Source of the DNA: HK-STAS-PATE-36 sp964610345
GTDB taxonomy: Bacteria; Patescibacteriota; Saccharimonadia; Saccharimonadales; JAGQNJ01
Length of the DNA stretch: 13,392 nt
Assembly: GCA_964610345.1 (NCBI GenBank)
Contig: CAZSVQ010000023.1
Span: 1-13,392 of the forward strand
Direction of reading: 5' to 3'
Position 1 is the first letter of the stretch. Each line of letters opens with the position of its first letter. The position numbers were made by a program, and so were the translations under genes. Below are positions 8,730-13,392 of this stretch, in pieces. Below the pieces are notes generated by a model. It saw only the letters and a program-made list of their open reading frames with translations. It was not told the origin of the DNA and did no database searches.

Positions 8730-9239
8730 CTACGAACGGACAAAGAAGATTGAACCTCCTATACCCAGGCCGTGGATAAACGCGAACTCTAACGCATAGA
8801 GCCCACATACCCAAAAGCCTAGGCGATATGCGCCACTGTCAGAGACGATTCCTCTGCGCCTAAGCCACAGGGTCACCACGACACCACCGAATAGCAGAGC
8901 CATCGGGATTGCAACCCCAACTGAAGTGATCTTCTCTTTCAGCTGATTCTCTCGTTGACGCAACTCAGTGTTACCACGCTCTAATTGAAGCCGGCTCAAG
9001 AACCAACCAGCAACCTTTCCGGGTTCTGGCGCTAGACCACGGACAACCAGCCAATAGCCAATTACCCAGTATATCACCAACGCCACAAAGGCCGACAAAA
9101 GCGGATGTATCTGAGCCAAAGCCCAAAATATCCAACCAAAGGTAAGGTCGTCCAGCACCACGAGGGTAACGAACAGCAAAATCCAGTAGTACAACGTTCG
9201 GAGACGCAACTGGTGTCGCACCTCATTGATGTTTGCCAT
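8730..9239 (-). CDS. Four-TM membrane protein of unknown function, GC-atypical
   Basis: I do not recognise this 169-residue protein. It has two N-terminal membrane segments (about 15-42 and 46-66), a conserved-looking cytoplasmic loop of about 40 residues with a charged helix (LERGNTELRQRENQLKEK), and two C-terminal segments (about 107-125 and 136-167, the latter Gly-rich: HGLGIGGSIFFV). No signal peptide, catalytic motif or lipobox is visible. The start ATG is supported by AAAGGA about eight bases upstream and by an extended -10 promoter. Base composition is close to 50% GC (8881-8940 is 30/60), clearly above the kinase and decarboxylase genes, suggesting acquisition from a higher-GC donor. 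It is transcribed alone, divergent from the response regulator gene. Its terminal hairpin shares sequence with that of the GC-rich gene at 10034-10717. Confidence 0.8.
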   Translation of the reverse strand: MANINEVRHQLRLRTLYYWILLFVTLVVLDDLTFGWIFWALAQIHPLLSAFVALVIYWVIGYWLVVRGLAPEPGKVAGWFLSRLQLERGNTELRQRENQLKEKITSVGVAIPMALLFGGVVVTLWLRRRGIVSDSGAYRLGFWVCGLYALEFAFIHGLGIGGSIFFVRS

Positions 9240-9285
9240 GCGCGTATCCTTTCATTTGACGAAAATCTGGCAGGAAAACAAACAT

Positions 9286-9314
9286 ATTATAGCACTTTTA
9301 TATGTTTTTTACAA
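9286..9314 (-). promoter_or_regulatory. Promoter of the four-TM protein gene
   Basis: Minus strand: -35 TTGTAA (9314-9309), 17-bp spacer ending in TGC, -10 TATAAT (9291-9286): a full extended -10. The leader to ATG 9239 is about 40 nt and contains the RBS AAAGGA. Confidence 0.65.
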
Positions 9315-9353
9315 TTTTCACATTTCAATTATTTTATACTACTAATTTTATTG

Positions 9354-9382
9354 TTGACAAAGTTAAGCAATAGGATTATAAA
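9354..9382 (+). promoter_or_regulatory. Strong sigma70 promoter of the response regulator gene
   Basis: -35 TTGACA (9354-9359), 17-bp spacer, -10 TATAAA (9377-9382). Transcription from about 9389 would give a leader of roughly 65 nt that includes the hairpin at 9409-9434. It is divergent from the promoter at 9286-9314. Confidence 0.7.
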
Positions 9383-9408
9383 ACAGCTTGTACATTAGCA
9401 AACTAACG

Positions 9409-9434
9409 GCGCGACAGGGTTTAACCTGGAGCGC
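9409..9434 (+). promoter_or_regulatory. Leader hairpin with U-rich tail before the response regulator
   Basis: GCGC-GA-CAGG-(GTTTAA)-CCTG-GA-GCGC: two 4-bp stems separated by a symmetric GA/GA internal loop (tandem sheared G-A pairs are possible). It is followed directly by TATTTTTATTT and then the RBS GGAGGG of the response regulator. It could be an attenuator, the end of a short leader RNA, or an mRNA-stabilising structure. Confidence 0.5.
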
Positions 9435-9454
9435 TATTTTTATTTGGAGGGATT

Positions 9455-9820
9455 ATGGCCACCAAAATAGCAATAATAGAAGATGATCAAGCGATATCGC
9501 AGATGTATCGCCTAAAGTTTGAGGCAGAAGGCTTTAGTGTAGTGAGCGCAGATAACGGCCAAGATGGTCTGGAAATTTGTGAGCAAGCAAAACCAGATAT
9601 TGTATTACTTGATTTGATGATGCCACTTATGCGTGGCGATGAAATGCTTGAAAAACTACGCCAGACCGACTGGGGCAAAGATATGAAGGTGGTCATTTTG
9701 ACAAATGTTGGTGAAGCAAAAATAGCCGACAAAGTTCGAGCGCTTGGCGTGCTTGATGTGTTAACCAAAGCCCAACTCACCCCCACAGAAGTAGTCAACA
9801 AAATCCGTCAACTTATTTAA
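9455..9820 (+). CDS. Single-domain (REC-only) response regulator, CheY-like
   Basis: A 121-residue receiver domain with no output domain. The conserved residues are all present: acidic pair D10/D11 (IIEDD), phospho-acceptor D53 (DIVLLDLMMP), T83 (VILTN) and K105 (LTKA). It should accept phosphate from a histidine kinase and signal by protein-protein contact, as CheY or Spo0F do. REC-only regulators are frequent in Patescibacteria. The start is supported by TTGGAGGG six bases upstream and a strong promoter. The kinase at 4052-6271 is a candidate partner, but the genes are unlinked in orientation and operon. The last 31 codons (A91 to the stop) lie inside a 361-bp segment repeated at 13032. No typical terminator follows; a weak hairpin lies at 9899-9913. 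Confidence 0.95.
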   Translation: MATKIAIIEDDQAISQMYRLKFEAEGFSVVSADNGQDGLEICEQAKPDIVLLDLMMPLMRGDEMLEKLRQTDWGKDMKVVILTNVGEAKIADKVRALGVLDVLTKAQLTPTEVVNKIRQLI

Positions 9821-9832
9821 ACTTACTACCTC

Positions 9833-9841
9833 TGTTATACT
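9833..9841 (+). promoter_or_regulatory. Extended -10 element ahead of a possible small ORF
   Basis: TGT-TATACT, an extended -10 with no strong -35. It lies 8 bp before GTG 9850, the same geometry as the leaderless-type promoters of the coiled-coil, kinase and ABC-F genes. Confidence 0.4.
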
Positions 9842-9849
9842 AATATACA

Positions 9850-9927
9850 GTGAGCCCTTACCCAGAAAAAACTAGAGAGTTAGAGGTACAAGATATAACA
9901 GATTTTGAATCTGCACAAAATTTTTAA
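9850..9927 (+). CDS. Possible 25-aa leaderless small ORF
   Basis: GTG 9850 opens a 25-codon frame ending at TAA 9925-9927, beginning VSPYPEKTRELEV and ending DFESAQNF. It is acidic and hydrophilic, with codon use like the local low-GC genes. It has no RBS but starts 8 bp after an extended -10, as other likely leaderless genes here do. It could be a genuine small protein, the 5' stump of a gene interrupted when the GC-rich gene arrived, or chance. It is copied intact at 13157-13234. Confidence 0.3.
   Translation: MSPYPEKTRELEVQDITDFESAQNF
9899..9913 (+). terminator. Weak hairpin after the response regulator
   Basis: CAGATT-TTG-AATCTG, a 6-bp AT-rich stem followed by CACAAAATTTTT. It may terminate response regulator transcription weakly; the AT-rich stretch that follows (9917-9949) may equally serve as an UP element for the next promoter. 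Confidence 0.3.
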
Positions 9928-9949
9928 AATATTATTTTAAATATCATTA

Positions 9950-9978
9950 TTGATATTCGTGCAAACTTTTACTATACT
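9950..9978 (+). promoter_or_regulatory. Strong promoter of the GC-rich gene, with AT-rich upstream element
   Basis: -35 TTGATA (9950-9955), 17-bp spacer, -10 TATACT (9973-9978), preceded by about 33 bp of nearly pure A/T (9917-9949), like an UP element. Transcription from about 9985 gives a leader of about 50 nt. The whole unit recurs at 13257-13285 inside the direct repeat. Confidence 0.7.
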
Positions 9979-10019
9979 ATACTCATTGGCATGGGAAACC
10001 TAAGTACCATACCACGAAC

Positions 10020-10042
10020 AAGGAGGTCCTCTCTTGGGAGGA
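10020..10042 (+). promoter_or_regulatory. Perfect Shine-Dalgarno and TTG start in a small hairpin
   Basis: AAGGAGGT (10020-10027) is the full anti-SD complement, six bases before TTG 10034. This decides the start: no ATG or GTG lies in frame between the upstream TAA (10001) and here. TCCTC (10027-10031) can pair with GAGGA (10038-10042), placing the TTG in the loop, so initiation might be modulated by this structure. Confidence 0.6.
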
Positions 10043-10717
10043 ATCAACCACCAGCCCACGAACCAGGTCAGCCTGGTTCACACCGTCCCCGCCGCTGAGG
10101 CGCTGACCCAAGCCGTGTCCGAGCTGATGCTCGGCAACGTGGCGATCGAGAGGCTCATCCAGCTCTCGGGTCAGACCAACTTCGGTGTGGGTCGTTCCCG
10201 GCTCCGCGAGTCGAGCGCTCACTTCGCGTCCACCATCTTCAACCTGGAGATGGTCCGGTCCTACGTGAACCGCATCATCGACACCGTGGCGAACCCGGAG
10301 TACGACCCGTTCAACCTCAGCACCATCGACATCGACACCCTCGTCAACGACCTCATCAGCGCCGGCCTCCTGCCGAACGCGACCGTCGTCAACGACGCCA
10401 AGGGCGTCATCGTGTCGCAGGGCTACAGCGGCGTGTTCTTCATGATCGGCGACCTCATCGACGAGGCGATCGCGAAGGGCATCCGACTCCGAGACCTGAC
10501 GACCGAGATGATCGACGGCCCCGAGGGCACGCAGGGCTACTTCTGGACCAACGTGGAGGCGAACCGCAACACCTGGCGTCAGGACTTCATGGCAACGAAC
10601 ACCGCCCTGACGAACCTGATGACCTTCTGGGCCACCACAGCCGCGGTCTGCACCGAGGTCCACCTCCAGGGGATCGGAGCACCGAGCCTGCTCAGCAACG
10701 TCCACATGGACGCCTGA
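10034..10717 (+). CDS. Unrecognised 227-aa protein, strongly GC-rich
   Basis: I do not recognise this protein. It is soluble-looking, mostly helical, with no signal peptide, TM segment, Cys pair or obvious catalytic motif; it has one Cys near the C-terminus (TAAVCTEVHLQG). Visible blocks include AIERLIQLSGQTNFGVGRSR (37-56), NPEYDPFNLSTIDIDTLVNDLI and GVFFMIGDLIDEAIAKGIRLRD. Composition is far from the neighbours: 10321-10380 is 39/60 G+C, and 15 of the 16 codons for residues 24-39 end in G or C, as in Actinobacteria. Yet promoter and upstream AT-rich region fit the local genome. This implies recent acquisition, plausibly from an actinobacterium (the usual hosts of Saccharibacteria), or a chimeric assembly. 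A strong promoter, perfect SD and two downstream hairpins indicate a highly expressed single-gene unit. The beginning of a second copy appears at 13341. Confidence 0.75.
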   Translation: MGGINHQPTNQVSLVHTVPAAEALTQAVSELMLGNVAIERLIQLSGQTNFGVGRSRLRESSAHFASTIFNLEMVRSYVNRIIDTVANPEYDPFNLSTIDIDTLVNDLISAGLLPNATVVNDAKGVIVSQGYSGVFFMIGDLIDEAIAKGIRLRDLTTEMIDGPEGTQGYFWTNVEANRNTWRQDFMATNTALTNLMTFWATTAAVCTEVHLQGIGAPSLLSNVHMDA

Positions 10718-10737
10718 GCCAACACGGCATCCGGTCC

Positions 10738-10782
10738 GGGCTGGGGGCGAGTATCGACACCCGTCGAGAAAACCCCCAGCCC
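10738..10782 (+). terminator. GC-rich two-stem hairpin after the GC-rich gene
   Basis: GGGCTGGGGG (10738-10747) pairs with CCCCCAGCCC (10773-10782), a perfect 10-bp stem. Inside it TCGAC (10754-10758) pairs with GTCGA (10763-10767) around a 4-nt loop. No U-tract follows, so it may act as an mRNA 3' stabiliser, a donor-derived terminator or a recombination-related structure. The 5' arm CTGGGGGCGAG also occurs at 8676. Confidence 0.6.
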
Positions 10783-10809
10783 AATCACTAATCTAAGAAA
10801 TTTACTTGT

Positions 10810-10832
10810 AAGTACAGCTAGCTGTACTTTTT
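10810..10832 (+). terminator. Intrinsic terminator between the GC-rich and ABC-F genes
   Basis: The perfect palindrome AAGTACAG-CTAG-CTGTACTT (10810-10829; 8-bp stem, 4-nt loop) runs directly into a T-tract (to 10832). It is a good terminator for plus-strand transcription; on the minus strand the tail is poorer (TTACAAG), so it would stop the ABC-F transcript less well. Confidence 0.75.
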
Positions 10833-10838
10833 GTCTTA

Positions 10839-12473
10839 TTAATTCAATTCTATCGTTTGATTGATGCCGATGCCTTTAATGAAATCACGGTCATGAGATA
10901 CAAGAACTATTGCCCCCTTATAGGTACGAAGCGCTTCTTGCAAACCTTCAATCGTAGGTATATCCAAGTTATTGGTTGGTTCATCCAAAATAAGTAAATT
11001 TGCCTTTTTAGCTGCAACTGCAGCGAGTAATACTTTTGCCCTTTCGCCACCACTTAAATTGCCTGATTGCATTGAGCTTACTCTGTCACGTGGCAAATTA
11101 AATTTCGTCAAGAGATGCATTGCTTCATTTTTTGGTAATCCAGGGACTAACTCCATTAAGTTCAAAAGTGGTGTTTTGTCTGGCAATGGAAGCGTTTGAT
11201 CCTGATCAATGTATGCAATACGGGCTTCAGGTGATATAGATCTTGAACCAGTGTTTGTATTAGCAAGGCCCATGAGTGCCTTCAAAAATGTTGACTTACC
11301 GCTGCCATTAGGCCCAACTATGGCTATCCTATCTTGCCCCTTTACATGCAAGTCATAAGGCCCCAAAACTTTCATTTCACCAGTTGCACTGTCTTGATAG
11401 GTTACTTCTACTCCAGAAAGATTTGCTAAGCCAGACTTAATTAATTCACCTTCTTCAAACATGAAGTCCAGTGATATAGGCGGTTGGGGTTTGTTGGGTG
11501 CATCTGAACGAAGCTGCTCTAGACGCGTCTCAAGAGCACTTGCTTGTCTTGCTAAATGCCCCGAAGCACGACCTGCCCGATAGTTCGCACCTAATTTATC
11601 ACTATCGCTACGCTTACTACCACCCCTCTCTGCCGAATTCGCACGCACTTTCTTAGCGCGAACAGATTGCTCAAGCGCTTTAACGGCAACTTTATGTTCT
11701 TCATAGCGCTTCAATTCAGATTCATAAGACTGTAACCTTGCATCAACGTACTCCTCATAACCAAGCCCGTAGTTATTAACACCTTGACGCCCCCCCATAA
11801 ATTCTACAATTCGATTCGTTGCATTTCTTAGGAATCTACGATCATGAGACACCATTAAGAATGCCGCCCGTGAAGCTTTAATAAAGTTTTCAAGTATGGC
11901 TATTCCCCTGATGTCTAAATTATTCGTCGGCTCATCTAAAAGTATTACTTCGTACTGAGTCGCCATTACAGCAGCCAAAGCGACCCTATTACGCTGCCCT
12001 CCTGACAAATTACCAATTTCATTTTGGACGATATCTGGCTCAAGTCCCGAGCTTTTTAATGACCTTTCTAAGATTGCGTCAAACTCATCAACTCGAAAAA
12101 AACCTAATCGTTCTGAAGCCTCAACATACCTTACAAGATTATCTTCGCTAGGATCGTCCCCATACTCTTTTTGTGCTTTATCAAAAATTTCTGTCACGGC
12201 CTTGACCCCTGTTGCCTCTTGAATAAAATCATAGACAGTTTGGTCATAACGATCATCAAGATTTTGTGGCAACAAACCGACTTCTACATCAGTTCTTAAT
12301 ACTTCTCCATCAGTAGGGATCGTTTCACCACTGAGTATGTGCAACAGTGTCGTTTTACCGGCCCCATTTGGTCCAACCAACCCAATTTTATCTCCATTAG
12401 AAACAGAAATATTCACGTCAGAAAAAACTTCATGACCTTCGACTTCGTAGCCAAGTTCTCTTCCTGTTAGCAT
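10839..12473 (-). CDS. ABC-F family ATPase (ribosome-associated, translation or antibiotic-resistance type)
   Basis: A complete 544-residue soluble protein with two ABC cassettes and no TM segments, the ABC-F hallmark. Cassette 1: Walker A GPNGAGKTT (34-42), signature LSGGQ (156-160), Walker B and D-loop LLDEPTNNLD (178-187), switch His210. Cassette 2: GPNGSGKST (387-395), LSGGE (473-477), ILDEPTNNLD (495-504), His527. Between them (about 240-330) lies a charged, Arg/Lys-rich helical linker (VRAKKVRANSAERGGSKRSD), the P-site-tRNA interaction motif that reaches the peptidyl-transferase centre in known members. Known ABC-F proteins bind the ribosomal E site and relieve stalling or protect against antibiotics; which applies here cannot be told. 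The start lies 9 bp after an extended -10, so translation is probably near-leaderless. It is divergent from the SnoaL-like gene. Confidence 0.95.
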   Translation of the reverse strand: MLTGRELGYEVEGHEVFSDVNISVSNGDKIGLVGPNGAGKTTLLHILSGETIPTDGEVLRTDVEVGLLPQNLDDRYDQTVYDFIQEATGVKAVTEIFDKAQKEYGDDPSEDNLVRYVEASERLGFFRVDEFDAILERSLKSSGLEPDIVQNEIGNLSGGQRNRVALAAVMATQYEVILLDEPTNNLDIRGIAILENFIKASRAAFLMVSHDRRFLRNATNRIVEFMGGRQGVNNYGLGYEEYVDARLQSYESELKRYEEHKVAVKALEQSVRAKKVRANSAERGGSKRSDSDKLGANYRAGRASGHLARQASALETRLEQLRSDAPNKPQPPISLDFMFEEGELIKSGLANLSGVEVTYQDSATGEMKVLGPYDLHVKGQDRIAIVGPNGSGKSTFLKALMGLANTNTGSRSISPEARIAYIDQDQTLPLPDKTPLLNLMELVPGLPKNEAMHLLTKFNLPRDRVSSMQSGNLSGGERAKVLLAAVAAKKANLLILDEPTNNLDIPTIEGLQEALRTYKGAIVLVSHDRDFIKGIGINQTIELN

Positions 12474-12482
12474 AATGTTATA

Positions 12483-12510
12483 ATTATACCATGATTTTGA
12501 ATATTAACAA
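12483..12510 (-). promoter_or_regulatory. Extended -10 promoter of the ABC-F gene, near-leaderless
   Basis: Minus strand: -35-like TTGTTA (12510-12505), 16-bp spacer ending in TGG, -10 TATAAT (12488-12483). Nine bases separate the -10 from ATG 12473 and no RBS is present. Confidence 0.6.
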
Positions 12511-12525
12511 TTGTAGTAGTATAAC
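12497..12525 (+). promoter_or_regulatory. Promoter of the SnoaL-like gene, overlapping the ABC-F promoter
   Basis: -35 TTGAAT (12497-12502), 17-bp spacer, -10 TATAAC (12520-12525), giving an 18-nt leader containing AAGGA before ATG 12550. Its -35 and the -35 of the divergent ABC-F promoter overlap, so the two polymerases should compete. Confidence 0.6.
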
Positions 12526-12549
12526 AATACGACATACCAAGGATGACCA

Positions 12550-12978
12550 ATGCTTACAAAAGATCAACTTATCAAAATAACACTTGCAACATTTGAGGCT
12601 GAACGTATTCACAAAGTAACAGATAATCTAAAAGTAATGGACAAAGAATTTGCAGTAACTGACATGATAATGACTGCGAAGGGAAACTTTCCTCGTTTAA
12701 AGGGTGAAAAGTTAAGAAGCTATATGCAGGAGGCATTTAAAATTATAGGTAGACATTACGTATTTCATACAGTACTTGCAGATACCACAGCCCAAACAGT
12801 AATAGTAGAATTCACTGAATCATATCCTGATCCCAAAACAAAGAAGATTTTTAGGACTCCTCAGGTTGCGATTTGTCAGTTTAAAAACGGTAAGCTATAT
12901 CGCACAAGGCATTATATGGACCCTAGGCTTTCATTCGAATATCTTGAGATGTTTGAAATTGAAAACGCCATGACATGA
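12550..12978 (+). CDS. SnoaL-like / NTF2-fold protein
   Basis: A 142-residue soluble protein. The size, an N-terminal helical half (LTKDQLIKITLATFEAERI), and a C-terminal strand series ending in FKNGKLYRTRHYMDPR (about 111-126) are typical of SnoaL/ketosteroid-isomerase-like NTF2-fold proteins, which close with a G-K-I/L-x-R-x-R-x-Y-x-D strand. Members bind small hydrophobic ligands or act as isomerases, hydrolases or non-enzymatic binding modules; no specific catalytic set can be assigned here. The start is supported by AAGGA six bases upstream. It has its own promoter, divergent from the ABC-F gene, and lies just upstream of the second copy of the direct repeat. Confidence 0.7.
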   Translation: MLTKDQLIKITLATFEAERIHKVTDNLKVMDKEFAVTDMIMTAKGNFPRLKGEKLRSYMQEAFKIIGRHYVFHTVLADTTAQTVIVEFTESYPDPKTKKIFRTPQVAICQFKNGKLYRTRHYMDPRLSFEYLEMFEIENAMT

Positions 12979-13004
12979 CATTATCGTCTGCCCAGCCTAA
13001 CAGC

Positions 13005-13031
13005 AAGGAGTTAATTTACAAAATAAAAATT
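13005..13031 (+). other. Junction leading into the second repeat copy
   Basis: AAGGAG (13005-13010), a good RBS, precedes a frame that continues into the copied response regulator tail (...TAC AAA ATA AAA ATT GCC), but no ATG, GTG or TTG is present in that frame. Just before the repeat both copies share AAAAAT (9718-9723 and 13025-13030) followed by one mismatch (A versus T), so the junction has 6 bp of microhomology. Confidence 0.5.
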
Positions 13032-13127
13032 GCCGACAAAGTTCGAGCGCTTGGCGTGCTTGATGTGTTAACCAAAGCCCAACTCACCCCCACAGAAGTA
13101 GTCAACAAAATCCGTCAACTTATTTAA
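13032..13127 (+). pseudogene. 5'-truncated duplicate of the response regulator (last 31 codons)
   Basis: Encodes residues 91-121 (ADKVRALGVLDV... to the stop) exactly as in the gene at 9455-9820, but lacks the phospho-acceptor Asp, the acidic pair and a start codon. It keeps only the K105 switch region and last helix, so it cannot work as a receiver. Confidence 0.85.
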
Positions 13128-13340
13128 ACTTACTACCTCTGTTATACTAATATACAGTGAGCCCTTACCCAGAAAAAACTAGAGAGTTAGAGGTACAAGA
13201 TATAACAGATTTTGAATCTGCACAAAATTTTTAAAATATTATTTTAAATATCATTATTGATATTCGTGCAAACTTTTACTATACTATACTCATTGGCATG
13301 GGAAACCTAAGTACCATACCACGAACAAGGAGGTCCTCTC

Positions 13341-13392
13341 TTGGGAGGAATCAACCACCAGCCCACGAACCAGGTCAGCCTGGTTCACACCG
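13341..13392 (+). CDS. Start of a second copy of the GC-rich 227-aa gene (cut by window end)
   Basis: TTG 13341 with the same RBS and promoter as at 10034; the 17 visible codons (MGGINHQPTNQVSLVHT) are identical. Whether it continues as a full second gene, diverges into a paralogue, or reflects assembly looping cannot be seen. Confidence 0.6.
   Translation, partial: MGGINHQPTNQVSLVHT

Larger units (their letters stand above)
9725..10085 (+). repeat. First copy of the 361-bp direct repeat
   Basis: Identical, base for base by reading, to 13032-13392 (offset 3307). It spans the last 31 codons of the response regulator, the whole intergenic region with the 9950-9978 promoter and RBS, and the first 17 codons of the GC-rich gene. 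The second copy is cut by the window end, so the true repeat may be longer. Confidence 0.95.
13032..13392 (+). repeat. Second copy of the 361-bp direct repeat, reaching the window end
   Basis: Exact match to 9725-10085. It carries the small ORF (13157-13234), the strong promoter (13257-13285), the perfect SD (13327-13334) and the start of the GC-rich gene. Since the match runs to the last base, it probably continues beyond the window. Confidence 0.95.

Noticed and set aside
9105..9398. 97-aa plus-strand ORF overlapping the start of the membrane-protein gene
   Set aside because: It crosses both divergent promoters and ends in AT-rich intergenic DNA; no RBS.
9487..9801. 104-aa minus-strand ORF inside the response regulator
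   Set aside because: Antisense shadow; the plus-strand frame has every receiver-domain residue.
9983..10705. 240-aa ORF on the minus strand opposite the GC-rich gene
   Set aside because: Typical antisense frame of a GC-rich gene, with an extreme Asp/Val/Glu/Ala/His/Arg composition. It has no RBS and runs through the promoter of the plus-strand gene, which itself has promoter, perfect SD and terminator.
1..13392. Circular contig with terminal overlap
   Set aside because: The right-end repeat matches an internal segment at 9725, not the left end, so the whole window is not a circle; only the 3.3-kb unit could be.
1..13392. CRISPR array, tRNA, rRNA or transposase genes
   Set aside because: No spaced repeats other than the 21-bp coding repeats, no tRNA cloverleaf or rRNA signature noticed, and no transposase or integrase among the frames read.
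1..13392. Recoded TGA (glycine) as in some Patescibacteria
   Set aside because: TGA ends the SnoaL-like and GC-rich genes in sensible places, and no gene needs TGA read-through.

Overview
The window is a low-GC bacterial chromosome or metagenome fragment, most consistent with a Patescibacteria/CPR genome, probably Candidatus Saccharibacteria. The evidence is indirect: a very large, unfamiliar putative surface protein preceded by a DUF5663-like small protein, a histidine kinase with a multi-TM N-terminus plus a REC-only response regulator, very compact spacing, standard stop usage (TGA acts as stop) and no biosynthetic operons. No ribosomal or other phylogenetic marker is present, so the assignment is tentative.

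Layout. Positions 1-3627 (minus) hold an operon: a 99-aa DUF5663-like protein followed by a very large membrane/surface protein that runs off the left edge. Its reading frame is broken by a probable 1-nt deletion near 3058. Positions 3762-4034 (plus) encode a small coiled-coil protein with three 21-bp tandem repeats. Positions 4052-6271 (minus) encode a 739-aa sensor histidine kinase. Positions 6318-8545 (minus) form a two-gene operon: a pyruvoyl-dependent arginine decarboxylase followed by a 573-aa protein with a GNAT domain and a second, possibly acyltransferase-like half. Together they suggest production and acylation of agmatine. Positions 8730-9239 (minus) encode a four-TM protein of atypically high GC. 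Positions 9455-9820 (plus) encode a single-domain CheY-like response regulator behind a strong promoter and a leader hairpin. Positions 10034-10717 (plus) encode an unrecognised 227-aa protein of very high GC (about 60-65%) driven by an AT-rich host-like promoter and a perfect Shine-Dalgarno. Positions 10839-12473 (minus) encode an ABC-F ATPase, and 12550-12978 (plus) a SnoaL/NTF2-like protein.

The most striking structure is at the right edge. Positions 13032-13392 repeat 9725-10085 base for base (361 bp, offset 3307): the response regulator tail, the intergenic region with a strong promoter, and the first 17 codons of the GC-rich gene. This is what a tandem duplication of a 3,307-bp unit carrying the GC-rich gene, ABC-F and SnoaL-like gene would look like, or an excised circle, or an assembly-graph artefact.

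Promoters can be read clearly. Several have an extended -10 (TGnTATAMT) placed only 6-9 nt before the start codon, indicating leaderless or nearly leaderless mRNAs for the coiled-coil gene, the kinase and the ABC-F gene. The same arrangement precedes a possible 25-aa ORF at 9850-9927. The two GC-atypical genes both end in hairpins that share the 11-mer CTGGGGGCGAG, hinting at a common origin.
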